A stretch of DNA of 41,733 bases from positions 1 to 41,733 of the forward strand of contig JAPLKA010000111.1 of assembly GCA_026388315.1 (NCBI GenBank), written 5' to 3'. Shown in pieces: positions 17,893 through 26,117 of the stretch. The DNA comes from Pseudomonadota bacterium (lineage in GTDB: Bacteria; Desulfobacterota; Syntrophorhabdia; Syntrophorhabdales; Syntrophorhabdaceae). The position numbers and the translations under genes were made by a program. Position 1 is the first letter of the stretch. Every line of letters starts with the position of its first letter. The notes beneath the pieces are model-generated. The model was not told the origin of the DNA, did not search any database, and saw only the letters and a program-made list of their open reading frames with translations.

Positions 17893-18029
17893 AACGCTGT
17901 ATTATTTAACCTATAACTCACAAGAGGTAAATAGTTTTCAAACAGCTCTGTTATTTTTTAGTTGTAAATCCACCCCGTCTTATAAGAAAATGGATAGCAA
18001 CATTCTTTTGTGGTGCAGGGAGGTTTATT

Positions 18030-19010
18030 ATGAGGGTATATTTCTGGGGTACACGGGGTTCGTTACCTGCCTCTGTCTCATCTGAAACAATAAAGAAAAA
18101 GATATTCAAGGTCGTTAAAGCAGCAAGCAGTCTCAGTTTTCACAGCGATGAAGAAATAGAGAAGTTCTTGTATAAAAACTTTACCAATAATAACCTTCCG
18201 TTTTCTGCAATCGGAAGCTATGGCACCAATACGTCCTGCATCGAGATTGACGGCGGCAACGAATTCGTCCTCTGCGATGCCGGTACGGGTTTGAGAGATT
18301 TCGGCAATCATGTTTTGAGAACGATGAGCCAAAGCCACCATCAAAAACCCAATGTTTTCAATCTTTTTATGTCCCACCTTCATTGGGACCATATACAGGG
18401 ATTTCCATTTTTTACCCCTGCCTATATGGCCGGTAACCATGTTAACATTTACGGGCTTCACGAGGAACTGGAAAAGGTTTTTGTGACTCAGCAGGACCCT
18501 CCGTTTTTTCCCGTACCCCTGAAATATATGAACGCCCGGATTACATTCACCGTGCTGGAACCGGGAAAAGAATACGATATTGCAGGCCTCAGGGTGAAAA
18601 CCATACAACAGAATCACCCCGGCAGTTCGTATGGCTACCGGTTCGAGAAAGATGGAAAAAGTGTTGTCTATTCTACCGATTCAGAGCATAAAGACGAGGC
18701 CTATGATGACGATTATCCATTTCTGGATTTTACCAGGGATGCAGACCTTCTGATCTTTGATGCCCAGTACTCGTTGCTGGATGCCATTTCCTTCAAGGAG
18801 AACTGGGGTCATTCAAGCAACATCATGGGCGTTGAGCTCAGCGTAAAGGCCAATGTGAAACATCTCTGCATCTTCCATAACGAGCCGACGCTTGATGATG
18901 AAAGGCTCGACCAATTTTTAGATGACACGAGGAGGTATCTGAGGATTTACGCGGAATCATACCCGCTTCAGATAGACCTTGCCTACGATGGACTGCAGAT
19001 TGAAATTTAG
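18030..19010 (+). CDS. Metallo-beta-lactamase-fold hydrolase
   Basis: A 326-residue cytoplasmic protein. It begins MRVYFWGTRGSLPAS, as in PhnP/RNase Z-like members of the superfamily, has the metal motif SHLHWDHIQGFPFF (HxHxDH), a later QQNHPGSSYGYRF, YSTDSEH (metal Asp) and a final FHNEP. Members cleave phosphodiesters or thioesters; the substrate here is not evident. A GGGAGG site precedes the ATG. The following MetE-like gene begins 13 bases later, so the two are probably an operon, which may point to a joint role in one-carbon or thiol metabolism (inference). Confidence 0.82.
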   Translation: MRVYFWGTRGSLPASVSSETIKKKIFKVVKAASSLSFHSDEEIEKFLYKNFTNNNLPFSAIGSYGTNTSCIEIDGGNEFVLCDAGTGLRDFGNHVLRTMSQSHHQKPNVFNLFMSHLHWDHIQGFPFFTPAYMAGNHVNIYGLHEELEKVFVTQQDPPFFPVPLKYMNARITFTVLEPGKEYDIAGLRVKTIQQNHPGSSYGYRFEKDGKSVVYSTDSEHKDEAYDDDYPFLDFTRDADLLIFDAQYSLLDAISFKENWGHSSNIMGVELSVKANVKHLCIFHNEPTLDDERLDQFLDDTRRYLRIYAESYPLQIDLAYDGLQIEI

Positions 19011-19023
19011 GAGGCAAAGATAA

Positions 19024-20013
19024 TTGATTACAGGAATCGGAAGTTTCCCTTTTACAGACATAGACGAGACTATAGACGTTATTTTTTCAACATCGCAGGC
19101 AATTCCATTCTGGCCGCAACTGCCGAAAAGGTCTCCTGACGAAAATATGTATACCACATTCCTTGAAGGTGTGCCCTCTGTGGTCATTGATAAGACGAAG
19201 GAAACCGTCTTTATGGATACTGAAGACACACAGGGGATAGAGCGGTTCTATGAGAACGTTTATAACGAAAACCTTGAAGCCTTCAGGGTCTCTGAGGAGG
19301 CAGCGCCCGGTTTCTACCGTTTTCTGGAGAGGCTCAAAGAAATTGAAGGCGGTGTAAAGTTCATAAAAGGTCAACTGACGGGGCCTTTCAGCATGGGTTT
19401 AGGGCTGAAGGATGAAAAAGGTAAGCCGGTCATATATAACTACGGTTACTTCGATATTATCAAAAAAGCCCTGCACATGAAGGCAAAATGGATGATTGCA
19501 ACTATAAAGGCTAATTATCCGGGGAAAGAGGTTATTATCTTCTTCGATGAACCTTACCTTGTTTCTTTCGGGTCTGCCTATGTCGCGATATCGAAGAATG
19601 AGACGATTTCCCTTTTAAATGATGTGTTGGGCGGTATCGGGGCAAAAAGGGGTGTTCATTGCTGCGGCAATACGGACTGGTCTGTCCTGCTTAATGCGGA
19701 TGTCGACATTGTAAATTACGATGCCTTTAACTTCCTTGAGACTATCTTTTATTACAGGGAAGATTTGGTGAAATTTCTGGAAAGAGGCGGCTGGGTATCT
19801 CCCGGTATCGTGCCTTCGTCAGAAGAGGTGCTGAAGACACCCCCGGAGGTTTTACCGGATATTTTGAGGAAGTTTTCCGGGCTTATGGATGGCCTTAATC
19901 TGGTGAATAAACCGGAAGATTGGCTTATAACAACGAGCTGCGGACTCGGGAGTCTCAGTGTAGCAGAAGCCAAAAAGGCCATGGAACTGCTAAAAATGTT
20001 CAACGTTATTTAA
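19024..20013 (+). CDS. Core-MetE-like (UROD/MetE superfamily) methyltransferase, paralogue 1
   Basis: A 329-residue protein with a TTG start behind TAGGAGG. It corresponds to the catalytic half of cobalamin-independent methionine synthase. GVHCCGNTDW provides the zinc His and Cys, TTSCGLGS near the C-terminus the last Cys, and FFDEP lies before them. It lacks the N-terminal MetE half. 'Core' MetE proteins in some anaerobes take the methyl group from a corrinoid protein instead of methyl-folate; that donor is inferred. It shares IPFWPQLP, EDMY/ENMY and the terminal motifs with the paralogue at 31313-32359. It overlaps the convergent prmA by eight bases. Confidence 0.82.
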   Translation: MITGIGSFPFTDIDETIDVIFSTSQAIPFWPQLPKRSPDENMYTTFLEGVPSVVIDKTKETVFMDTEDTQGIERFYENVYNENLEAFRVSEEAAPGFYRFLERLKEIEGGVKFIKGQLTGPFSMGLGLKDEKGKPVIYNYGYFDIIKKALHMKAKWMIATIKANYPGKEVIIFFDEPYLVSFGSAYVAISKNETISLLNDVLGGIGAKRGVHCCGNTDWSVLLNADVDIVNYDAFNFLETIFYYREDLVKFLERGGWVSPGIVPSSEEVLKTPPEVLPDILRKFSGLMDGLNLVNKPEDWLITTSCGLGSLSVAEAKKAMELLKMFNVI

Positions 20014-20830
20014 ATACGAAGCCGCACCAGGAATTTTTCTTTTCTGTACGTATCAGGGATAGTGGATGAAAAAGGGGCAGTACATCCTTTTTATTTTTCA
20101 CAAGAACGCCTGAAATCACAATAAAACCACCCGATTTTAAAAGTTTTTTGATGTACCCGGCACGACGGGTAAATGTCTGAATATCAAGGTTTGCTAAAAT
20201 GATATCGTATGTGCCCTTAATGCGGTGGAGGTCAGTACATGCTGTCTCTATCCTGTTTGCGTCATTGAGGGTAAGATTCTTTTTTACGGAAAGGATAGCA
20301 TCCATATCATTATCGACGGCAATAATTGTTTTTGCTCCAAGCACATTCGCATAGAGAGACAAAATACCTGAACCGCACCCGATATCGAGGACCGATTTGT
20401 CCTCCATGTCTATGTGCCTCATGAGCTTGAGCATGAGTTTCGTGGATTCGTGTCTGCCTGTGCCGAAAGCCATCCCCGGCTCAATGACAATACATTTTTC
20501 ACTTTTTCTTTTTTTGTGCCAGGGGGCAAGGATTGTCACATCTTCAATCCTGATGGGTCTGAAATATTTTTTCGTTAACTCTGCATAATCAAGAGATACT
20601 TCTTTCTCCACATTAACGTCTTTAACAGATATATTCGATTTTCGAAGGTAATCGACAAATTCCTCAACATCAGAGGGATAAGCCTTTATGATGACATCAT
20701 CCCCTTTTTCTTCTATCCAGATTCCCCGGCTTGGAAGAATGTCGTATATTCCTTCCGGCAGTAGTTCTTCCGACCCTTTTTCAGCTCGAATATCTACCCT
20801 TATCTTGTATGGTTTTTCCAATGGTTTCAT
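20006..20830 (-). CDS. prmA: Ribosomal protein L11 methyltransferase
   Basis: A 274-residue class I SAM methyltransferase. AFGTGRHESTKLML matches the PrmA signature AFGTGxHxTT, followed by SAM motif I DIGCGSGILSL and AVDNDMDAI. The usual VANIL step reads ILANLDIQ here. PrmA trimethylates L11 in the cytoplasm. It is a little short of the usual 290 residues, mainly in the N-terminal substrate domain. It lies downstream of the HTH regulator gene in the same direction with a hairpin between. Confidence 0.88.
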   Translation of the reverse strand: MKPLEKPYKIRVDIRAEKGSEELLPEGIYDILPSRGIWIEEKGDDVIIKAYPSDVEEFVDYLRKSNISVKDVNVEKEVSLDYAELTKKYFRPIRIEDVTILAPWHKKRKSEKCIVIEPGMAFGTGRHESTKLMLKLMRHIDMEDKSVLDIGCGSGILSLYANVLGAKTIIAVDNDMDAILSVKKNLTLNDANRIETACTDLHRIKGTYDIILANLDIQTFTRRAGYIKKLLKSGGFIVISGVLVKNKKDVLPLFHPLSLIRTEKKNSWCGFVFK

Positions 20831-20860
20831 AGAGGATCTTTTTTATTTCTTCATACATCA

Positions 20861-20917
20861 GTAAGTTAAAAATTATTTTCTGTATTTTTTTGGCAGAAAA
20901 TAATTTTGTAAACTTAC
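20861..20917. repeat. Long AT-rich hairpin between the regulator gene and prmA
   Basis: The arms GTAAGTT...ATTATTTTCTG (20861-20882) and CAGAAAATAAT...AACTTAC (20894-20917) pair over 18 bp with a small internal loop and an 11-base loop. The right arm includes the last codon of the regulator gene. It is too AT-rich for a typical intrinsic terminator, but could reduce read-through into prmA or be a small palindromic repeat. Confidence 0.6.
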
Positions 20918-21801
20918 TTATCCCGTTTATCGGGGTTAGGGAAAACTACACTTCCCGTCCTGGTTATTTCGTAGCCTGTAACATCTTTTATGCGCCCCAG
21001 AAGAGCGGGTTGTTCGAAGAAAGACAGAAAGGTTTTTACATGCTGATACAAGAAATACTCTTTCGGAATGACTAAGTGAAAATCCTCGCTGAAAAGGGGT
21101 ATAAAATCCAGGTCGAGTATATGCGCCACATGCCGGATCCCGAATGCAGTGTCTGTATTGCCCTTGAGGACATTCAGCCCTGCCTGAAAATGCGACTCTA
21201 CCTCATTTGTGTAGCCTTTTATTGCTGCCGGGTCTATGTCTTCTTCGCGGAGCAGGAAGTCGAGGAGGAGTCGCGTTCCTGAGCCTTCGCTCCTGTTCGT
21301 GAACGTTGCTCCTTTTACGGCAATATCCTCAAGTGTTTTGATCCCTTTCGGGTTGTTTTTCTGAATATAAATGCCCTGTTCCCTTGAAAATAGATGAATC
21401 ACCACGTAATCATCTTTTGTCAGATACCTCTCAATATAAGAAAAATTATATTCGCGTTTTTTGATGTCCAGAATGTGGACACAGGACATGGTGGCCGACC
21501 CGTTTTTAAGCGCTTTGAGGCCGTTGATACTGCCTACAGGTGCATAGAAGATTGTGGATGTATGGGCTGCATTGAAAAGATCAATAATCCTTCTTAAGAG
21601 GATATCGTCACTTCCGGCGATGTAAATTTGTTTTTCTCTTTCGGTATTTTCCAGTATCCACCTGTCGATAAGCTCTCTTGTAAAGGCTATTTTCCCGCCA
21701 ATTTTAATGTGCGGTAATTTGGATTCCTGAACAAGTTTATAGATTTTTTTCTCATTTATCTTCAGGTATTTTGACAGTTCTCGCGTTGATAAAATTTCCA
21801 T
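20914..21801 (-). CDS. Transcription regulator: excisionase-type HTH plus PBP-like sensor
   Basis: A 295-residue cytoplasmic protein. The N-terminus (MEILSTRELSKYLKI... to IDRWI, about 45 residues) is an excisionase/MerR-like winged HTH. Residues about 60-290 form a periplasmic-binding-protein-like domain of the type found in oxyanion sensors, with GSINGLKAL, TFTNRSEGSGTR (compare SRGDNSGTN in TupA) and a C-terminal FFEQPALLG. No signal peptide. By context it should sense tungstate or molybdate and control the divergent transporter genes. I prefer the ATG at 21801: ATGs at 21810 and 21825 overlap the -10 box and none has a ribosome site, so translation is probably leaderless. Confidence 0.83.
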   Translation of the reverse strand: MEILSTRELSKYLKINEKKIYKLVQESKLPHIKIGGKIAFTRELIDRWILENTEREKQIYIAGSDDILLRRIIDLFNAAHTSTIFYAPVGSINGLKALKNGSATMSCVHILDIKKREYNFSYIERYLTKDDYVVIHLFSREQGIYIQKNNPKGIKTLEDIAVKGATFTNRSEGSGTRLLLDFLLREEDIDPAAIKGYTNEVESHFQAGLNVLKGNTDTAFGIRHVAHILDLDFIPLFSEDFHLVIPKEYFLYQHVKTFLSFFEQPALLGRIKDVTGYEITRTGSVVFPNPDKRDK

Positions 21802-21808
21802 TGATTCC

Positions 21809-21838
21809 ATTATATCGGAAAACATCAGAGATTTGCAA
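21809..21838 (-). promoter_or_regulatory. Promoter of the regulator gene
   Basis: On the minus strand, TTGCAA (21833-21838), an 18-base spacer and a perfect TATAAT (21809-21814). Transcription would begin near 21802, at the ATG chosen for the regulator. Confidence 0.6.
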
Positions 21839-21862
21839 ATAAGATGTGAGAAATAAATAATG

Positions 21863-21912
21863 GTAATTAATAGTTATAATTAGTACGAATTAGTAATTAA
21901 TAGTTATAATTA
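21863..21912. promoter_or_regulatory. Tandem operator candidate: two 20-bp direct repeats
   Basis: The 20-mer GTAATTAATAGTTATAATTA occurs at 21863-21882 and again, perfectly, at 21893-21912. The start-to-start distance is exactly 30 bp, about three helical turns, so both copies face the same side of the DNA. They lie between the two divergent promoters, 13 bases upstream of the -35 box of the transport genes, a suitable place for binding by the neighbouring HTH protein. Confidence 0.65.
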
Positions 21913-21925
21913 ATGCTGATAATGC

Positions 21926-21954
21926 TTGATTTTTTAGACAAAGGTAACTATTAT
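21926..21954 (+). promoter_or_regulatory. Promoter of the tungstate transport genes
   Basis: TTGATT (21926-21931), a 17-base spacer and TATTAT (21949-21954), a near-consensus sigma-70 pair, followed by ATTAGGCAT repeated twice (21954-21971) and an AGGAG ribosome site before the ATG at 21997. Confidence 0.65.
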
Positions 21955-21996
21955 ATTAGGCATATTAGGCATAATTTCTTTGACAGGAGCGCGTAT

Positions 21997-22854
21997 ATGA
22001 AAAGATGGCGTTATACAGGTTTGGTTTTGCTGTTTTTAATAATTCCATGCATTTCCTGGGCAGGAGACAGTAAATTTATCCTCTTATCGAGTACTATCGG
22101 CCCTATCGATTCGGGCATTGTGGATGTACTGGAAAATAAATTTGAGGAAGAAACCGGTATCAGGGTCAGGCATGTAGGGGCCGGGACCGGGGCTGCATTG
22201 GAGATAGCAAAAAAGGGGGATGTTGATCTTGTAATGGTCCATGCAAAATCTCTTGAGGAAAAATTTATTAAAGAAGGTTTTGGAACCGGAAGGATAGATT
22301 TAATGTACAACGATTTTGTGATTGTCGGCCCTTCCGTTGATCCCGCGGGGGTCAAGGGAATGAAGGGCGCTGCTGAAGCGCTCAGGAAGATTGCAGGTAA
22401 AGGCGCAATGTTTATAAGCCGGGGAGATAAGTCCGGTACACATGTGGCAGAGATGGTCTTATGGGAAAAGGCAGACATGAAACCATCGGGCGCCTGGTAC
22501 AAAGTTTACGAAAAAGGGTCTGAAGGGAACGTATCAACGTTGCGCTACACGGACCAGAAAGGGGCCTATACCGTTATTGACCGCGCAACCTATCTCTCCC
22601 TTCAGAAGGAGATAGGACTTGTTGTTCTGGTGGAGAAAGATAAGGCCCTGCTGAACTATATCAGTCTTATACCGGTCAGCCCGAAAAGGTTTCCCGGGGT
22701 TAATTATGACGATACGATGACCTTTGTAAAATGGCTTACTGCTCCAGACAAGGGTCAGACAACCATAAAAGATTTTGGAAAAGAAAAATACGGCAGTACT
22801 CTGTTTTTCCCGAATTCAAAGCAATGGAGAGAATCTCAGGGATTAAAAGATTAA
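21997..22854 (+). CDS. TupA-like oxyanion-binding protein, divergent paralogue
   Basis: A 285-residue exported binding protein (signal peptide residues 1-23, SWA). It aligns along its length with the TupA at 24213: VGPxxDPAGxKGMK, the anion-binding SRGDKSGTH, YTVIDRATYLSL and a terminal YGSTLFFPN. However the N-terminal TupA signature TTTSTQDSGLL is replaced by SSTIGPIDSGI, so anion contacts near the first loop differ. It may bind a different oxyanion or act as a second, different-affinity receptor. An upstream in-frame ATG at 21913 is rejected because it overlaps the operator and promoter. Confidence 0.83.
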   Translation: MKRWRYTGLVLLFLIIPCISWAGDSKFILLSSTIGPIDSGIVDVLENKFEEETGIRVRHVGAGTGAALEIAKKGDVDLVMVHAKSLEEKFIKEGFGTGRIDLMYNDFVIVGPSVDPAGVKGMKGAAEALRKIAGKGAMFISRGDKSGTHVAEMVLWEKADMKPSGAWYKVYEKGSEGNVSTLRYTDQKGAYTVIDRATYLSLQKEIGLVVLVEKDKALLNYISLIPVSPKRFPGVNYDDTMTFVKWLTAPDKGQTTIKDFGKEKYGSTLFFPNSKQWRESQGLKD

Positions 22855-22881
22855 TAAAATTTCACAAGGAGGTAAGAAAGG

Positions 22882-24177
22882 ATGAAAAAGTTTGTTGTTG
22901 TATTGCTTGCCCTGTTTCTCGCAGTGCCTGCTGTTACCTATGCAGGGAGCGTAACAAGCATGTATGATGTAACCATCGGCGGGTATGTGAAGATGGATTT
23001 GGGCTGGCAGAACCAGAACCTTGGTCCGGATTATTCCGCTGCGGTACGGGGCTCCAGGCCGAACAACCAGAACAAGTATGATGAGTACGGAAGCCTTTAC
23101 TCCTATGCCGGCGAGACAAGGCTGAACCTTGGCATCAAAGGCCCTGATGCATGGGGCGCAAAGACATCTGCCTTTATCGAAGGCGATTTCAGGGGCGCAA
23201 GCATCAGTTCGACGGCAGGCGTATTTGAATTGAGGCATGCTTTCATAAAATTCGACTGGGCACAGGACAGCCTGCTCATCGGCCAGTACTGGAATGACTG
23301 GGGTTACATCCCTTCATTTTTCATAGTCGGGAACGGTGACTTAAACCCTATGGGTCGTGGCAACCGGCAGCCTCAGGTCAGGTGGACACATACATGGAAT
23401 AAGAACTTTTCGGGCTTCCTCGGTATCTATTCCGAATATAACACGCTTGCCGGCGGCACCATCGCAGCAAACACCCAGAATGACAATGCACGGTCACTTA
23501 TGCCCCACTATATGGGCGAATTCAAGTGGCAGACCGACAGTTGCGGAAAGATCGGCCCATGGCTGACACAGTTAGCCTTCGGCGGGTTCTACGGCCAGGA
23601 GAAGAAGACCTATGTCGATACAACGGGCACCAGATGGAATGATGACAATGTGAATTCCTGGTCAATCGCACTGAAAGGCTATATCCCCATCATCCCCGAG
23701 AAAAAAGGAAATAAGGCAGGGGCGCTTGGATTCAGCGGTGCGACCTTCATGGGTCAGAACAACGGCCTCTATTACACCAGCGGCCCGGCAGTATCGTACG
23801 ACGCTGCCCTGAACCCGAATGGAGCATACTACAGCGCCGCAGCAACGGTGAATTACGGCGGATGGGGACAGCTTTCCTATTACTTCACCGATAATATCTG
23901 GATAAACGGTATTTACGGAACATTCTCAAACAACTTTAATCCCAATACCTTCAGGGCAGTTGGCGCTAACGCAATCAGAACCAACCAGCACATGTTTCTC
24001 AACATCATCTACGACGTGAATCCGGCAGTCAGGCTTGGCATCGAATATGCGCGCGTTATGACAGGATATGCGGCATACGGCCCGGGTACCGCAGGTACCG
24101 ATGCAGCCAATGCCAACAACCTCGACAGGTCCGGTACGATGGATTCAGTCAGGATGGCGGCCTGGTATTTCTTTTAA
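22882..24177 (+). CDS. Outer-membrane porin-like protein in the tungstate operon
   Basis: A 431-residue protein with a signal peptide (residues 1-21, TYA) and a beta-barrel pattern throughout: GGYVKMDLGWQNQN at the start, ETRLNLGIKGP, FIEGDFRG, many alternating aromatic strands, and a closing MAAWYFF with C-terminal Phe required for BAM-dependent insertion. It resembles the DcaP/porin superfamily found in anaerobic deltaproteobacteria. It begins 27 bases after one TupA-like gene and ends 35 before the next, so it belongs to the same transcript. An outer-membrane route for tungstate or molybdate is inferred. Confidence 0.85.
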   Translation: MKKFVVVLLALFLAVPAVTYAGSVTSMYDVTIGGYVKMDLGWQNQNLGPDYSAAVRGSRPNNQNKYDEYGSLYSYAGETRLNLGIKGPDAWGAKTSAFIEGDFRGASISSTAGVFELRHAFIKFDWAQDSLLIGQYWNDWGYIPSFFIVGNGDLNPMGRGNRQPQVRWTHTWNKNFSGFLGIYSEYNTLAGGTIAANTQNDNARSLMPHYMGEFKWQTDSCGKIGPWLTQLAFGGFYGQEKKTYVDTTGTRWNDDNVNSWSIALKGYIPIIPEKKGNKAGALGFSGATFMGQNNGLYYTSGPAVSYDAALNPNGAYYSAAATVNYGGWGQLSYYFTDNIWINGIYGTFSNNFNPNTFRAVGANAIRTNQHMFLNIIYDVNPAVRLGIEYARVMTGYAAYGPGTAGTDAANANNLDRSGTMDSVRMAAWYFF

Positions 24178-24212
24178 GGTGTAATGAGGACAGTGAGCAA
24201 AGGAGAATCTTT

Positions 24213-25070
24213 ATGAAACAAATGAGAATTATTCCGGTAATACTAAGCATGCTGCTTGTTTTGACATGTTTTTGCGCCATATCACCCGTTTCTGCCCAGC
24301 AGAAAAACATCATTCTGGCTACAACGACGAGCACCCAGGACTCCGGCCTTCTTGATGTCCTCATTCCTGTTTTTGAGAAAAAGACAGGTTATTTCATCAA
24401 GACCATCGCCGTTGGGTCAGGTCAGGCTATGGCCATGGGGCAGAAGGGAGAAGCAGATGTTCTGCTCGTACATTCCCCTGATGCAGAGGCAAAATTTGTT
24501 GCCCAAGGCTACGGGATCAATAGAAGGCTTGTCATGCACAACGATTATATTGTTGTAGGACCAGGGAAGGACCCGGCAGGCATTAAGGGTATGAAATCAA
24601 CCGTTGCGGCCTTTAAGAAGATTGCCGCCAGAAAGAGCCTGTTTATGTCAAGGGGAGATAATTCCGGAACCAACGCGAAAGAAAAGACAATATGGAAGGC
24701 ATCCGGTATTGACCCTGAAAAAGAAAAATGGTATCAACAGACAGGTCTCGGGATGGGTCAGACACTCAATGTAGCTTCCGAAAAAGGGGCATATACGCTC
24801 ACCGACCGGGGAACCTATCTTGCATTGAAAAAGATGCTTGGACTTGATATATTGACTGAAGGTGATGCAATGCTTCTCAATATCTATCATGCAATAGAGG
24901 TGAACCCTGCAAAATGGCCCAAGGTCAATGCAGCCGGCGCAAAGGCCTTCGCCGATTTTATGGTATCAAAAGAGGTACAGGATATTGTTAAAATCTTTGG
25001 TGTAAATAAGTACGGATCACCGCTTTTCTTTCCTGATGCCGGTAAAAAGGTGGAGGGTCTGGGGAGATAG
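24213..25070 (+). CDS. tupA: Tungstate ABC transporter, substrate-binding protein
   Basis: A 285-residue exported protein (signal peptide residues 1-28, VSA). It has the canonical TupA motifs TTTSTQDSGLLDVLIP near the mature N-terminus and FMSRGDNSGTN around residue 150, plus YTLTDRGTYLAL and a terminal YGSPLFFP. TupA binds tungstate with very high affinity and delivers it to TupBC for tungsten enzymes such as aldehyde ferredoxin oxidoreductases and formate dehydrogenases. An AAAGGAG site precedes the ATG. Confidence 0.92.
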   Translation: MKQMRIIPVILSMLLVLTCFCAISPVSAQQKNIILATTTSTQDSGLLDVLIPVFEKKTGYFIKTIAVGSGQAMAMGQKGEADVLLVHSPDAEAKFVAQGYGINRRLVMHNDYIVVGPGKDPAGIKGMKSTVAAFKKIAARKSLFMSRGDNSGTNAKEKTIWKASGIDPEKEKWYQQTGLGMGQTLNVASEKGAYTLTDRGTYLALKKMLGLDILTEGDAMLLNIYHAIEVNPAKWPKVNAAGAKAFADFMVSKEVQDIVKIFGVNKYGSPLFFPDAGKKVEGLGR

Positions 25071-25123
25071 ATAGAAGCAAGAAGTCAGAAGACAGATTTA
25101 AGTCTGGCCTCAACCAAACTGTT

Positions 25124-25152
25124 CCTGCCTGCGCCTTGGACGAGGCAGACAG
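25124..25152. repeat. GC-rich inverted repeat between tupA and tupB
   Basis: CCTGCCTGCG...GGCAGACAGG forms a stem around TTGGACGA. The sequence type (CCTGCCTG...CGAGGCAGACAGG) recurs in varied form at 26070-26117, so these are probably dispersed palindromic repeats that invaded the operon spacers. Confidence 0.5.
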
Positions 25153-25216
25153 GTGTGATTTGGAAGATTGGTCAATTGGAATTTGTAGTTAAAAAACGGG
25201 AGGATCTGGGGAAATA

Positions 25217-25915
25217 ATGGACCTGATCATTGAAGGAATTAAGAAGGCCTTTCTGCTGTTTATCAGCCTTGACCCCGAGGTAATCAATATCACACTTTTT
25301 TCTTTGAAGGTTTCCGGCATTGCTACTTTTATCAGCCTTTTTATCGGTATCTCTTCGGGTACGGCGATTGCCCTTCTCCGTTTTCCCGGGAAAAAGATTA
25401 TTGTGAGTCTCGTAAACACCGGAATGGGGCTTCCTCCGGTTGTTGTAGGTCTTTTTGTGACGATTTTTCTGTGGAGGAACGGCCCCTTTGGTTTTCTGGA
25501 GATTCTCTATACCCCTTCAGCCATGATTATTGCACAGGCCATTATTGCAACGCCCATAGTGATGGGGATTACCGTTGCGGCGGTACAGCAGCTCCCTGAA
25601 AAACTCAGGTTACAGATTATAGCGTTAGGCGCTACCCGTACCCAGATGGTCTGGATGCTGGTTAAAGAGGCAAAGCTCCCCTTGCTCGCAGCAGTCATGG
25701 CCGGATTCGGCGGCGTCATATCAGAGGTCGGTGCATCCATTATGGTCGGCGGGAATATCAAGGGATATACCCGTGTTTTAACCACTGCAACAGTTATGGA
25801 AACAAGCAAAGGCAATTTCGACATAGCCATTGCCCTGAGTATAATCCTCCTTGCGATGGCATTTCTGGTAAATCTTGTCCTGACATTGGTACAGCAGAAA
25901 CGGAGGCCGAACTGA
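25217..25915 (+). CDS. tupB: Tungstate ABC transporter, permease
   Basis: A 232-residue inner-membrane protein with five to six hydrophobic segments and the permease-ATPase coupling loop LRLQIIALGATRTQMVWMLVKEAKLPLLAA. GMGLPPVVVGLFV and SEVGASIMVGGNIKGYTRVLTTA are typical of TupB/ModB-type permeases specific for tungstate. It lies 146 bases after tupA, a gap largely filled by repeats. The start is at ATG 25217 behind GGGAGGATCTGGGG. Confidence 0.92.
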   Translation: MDLIIEGIKKAFLLFISLDPEVINITLFSLKVSGIATFISLFIGISSGTAIALLRFPGKKIIVSLVNTGMGLPPVVVGLFVTIFLWRNGPFGFLEILYTPSAMIIAQAIIATPIVMGITVAAVQQLPEKLRLQIIALGATRTQMVWMLVKEAKLPLLAAVMAGFGGVISEVGASIMVGGNIKGYTRVLTTATVMETSKGNFDIAIALSIILLAMAFLVNLVLTLVQQKRRPN

Positions 25916-26069
25916 GAAAGGCGAAAGAACTAAACAGTAGACAGTAAGCGCTAAAAAATACGCAACAAAGCAAAGTAGGTATTGTTTCTTTAGTTTCTTT
26001 AGTTTTTCTGGTTATTTAACCAAACAGATCAGAGAAACCAAAGAAACCTGATTAACAAAAATGGCAGCC

Positions 26070-26117
26070 GCAGGTTTTCCCGCCTGTCCCTCGGACCTGG
26101 CGGACAGGAACCTGCGT
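26070..26117. repeat. GC-rich inverted repeat between tupB and tupC
   Basis: CGCAGGTT...CCGCCTGTCC (26070-26090) pairs with GGCGGACAGGAACCTGCG (26100-26117), about 17 bp of stem with a 3-base bulge, 11 bases before the tupC start. On the RNA it would fold close to the tupC ribosome site and could lower ATPase synthesis. The rest of the 212-base spacer holds only simple sequence. Confidence 0.65.
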
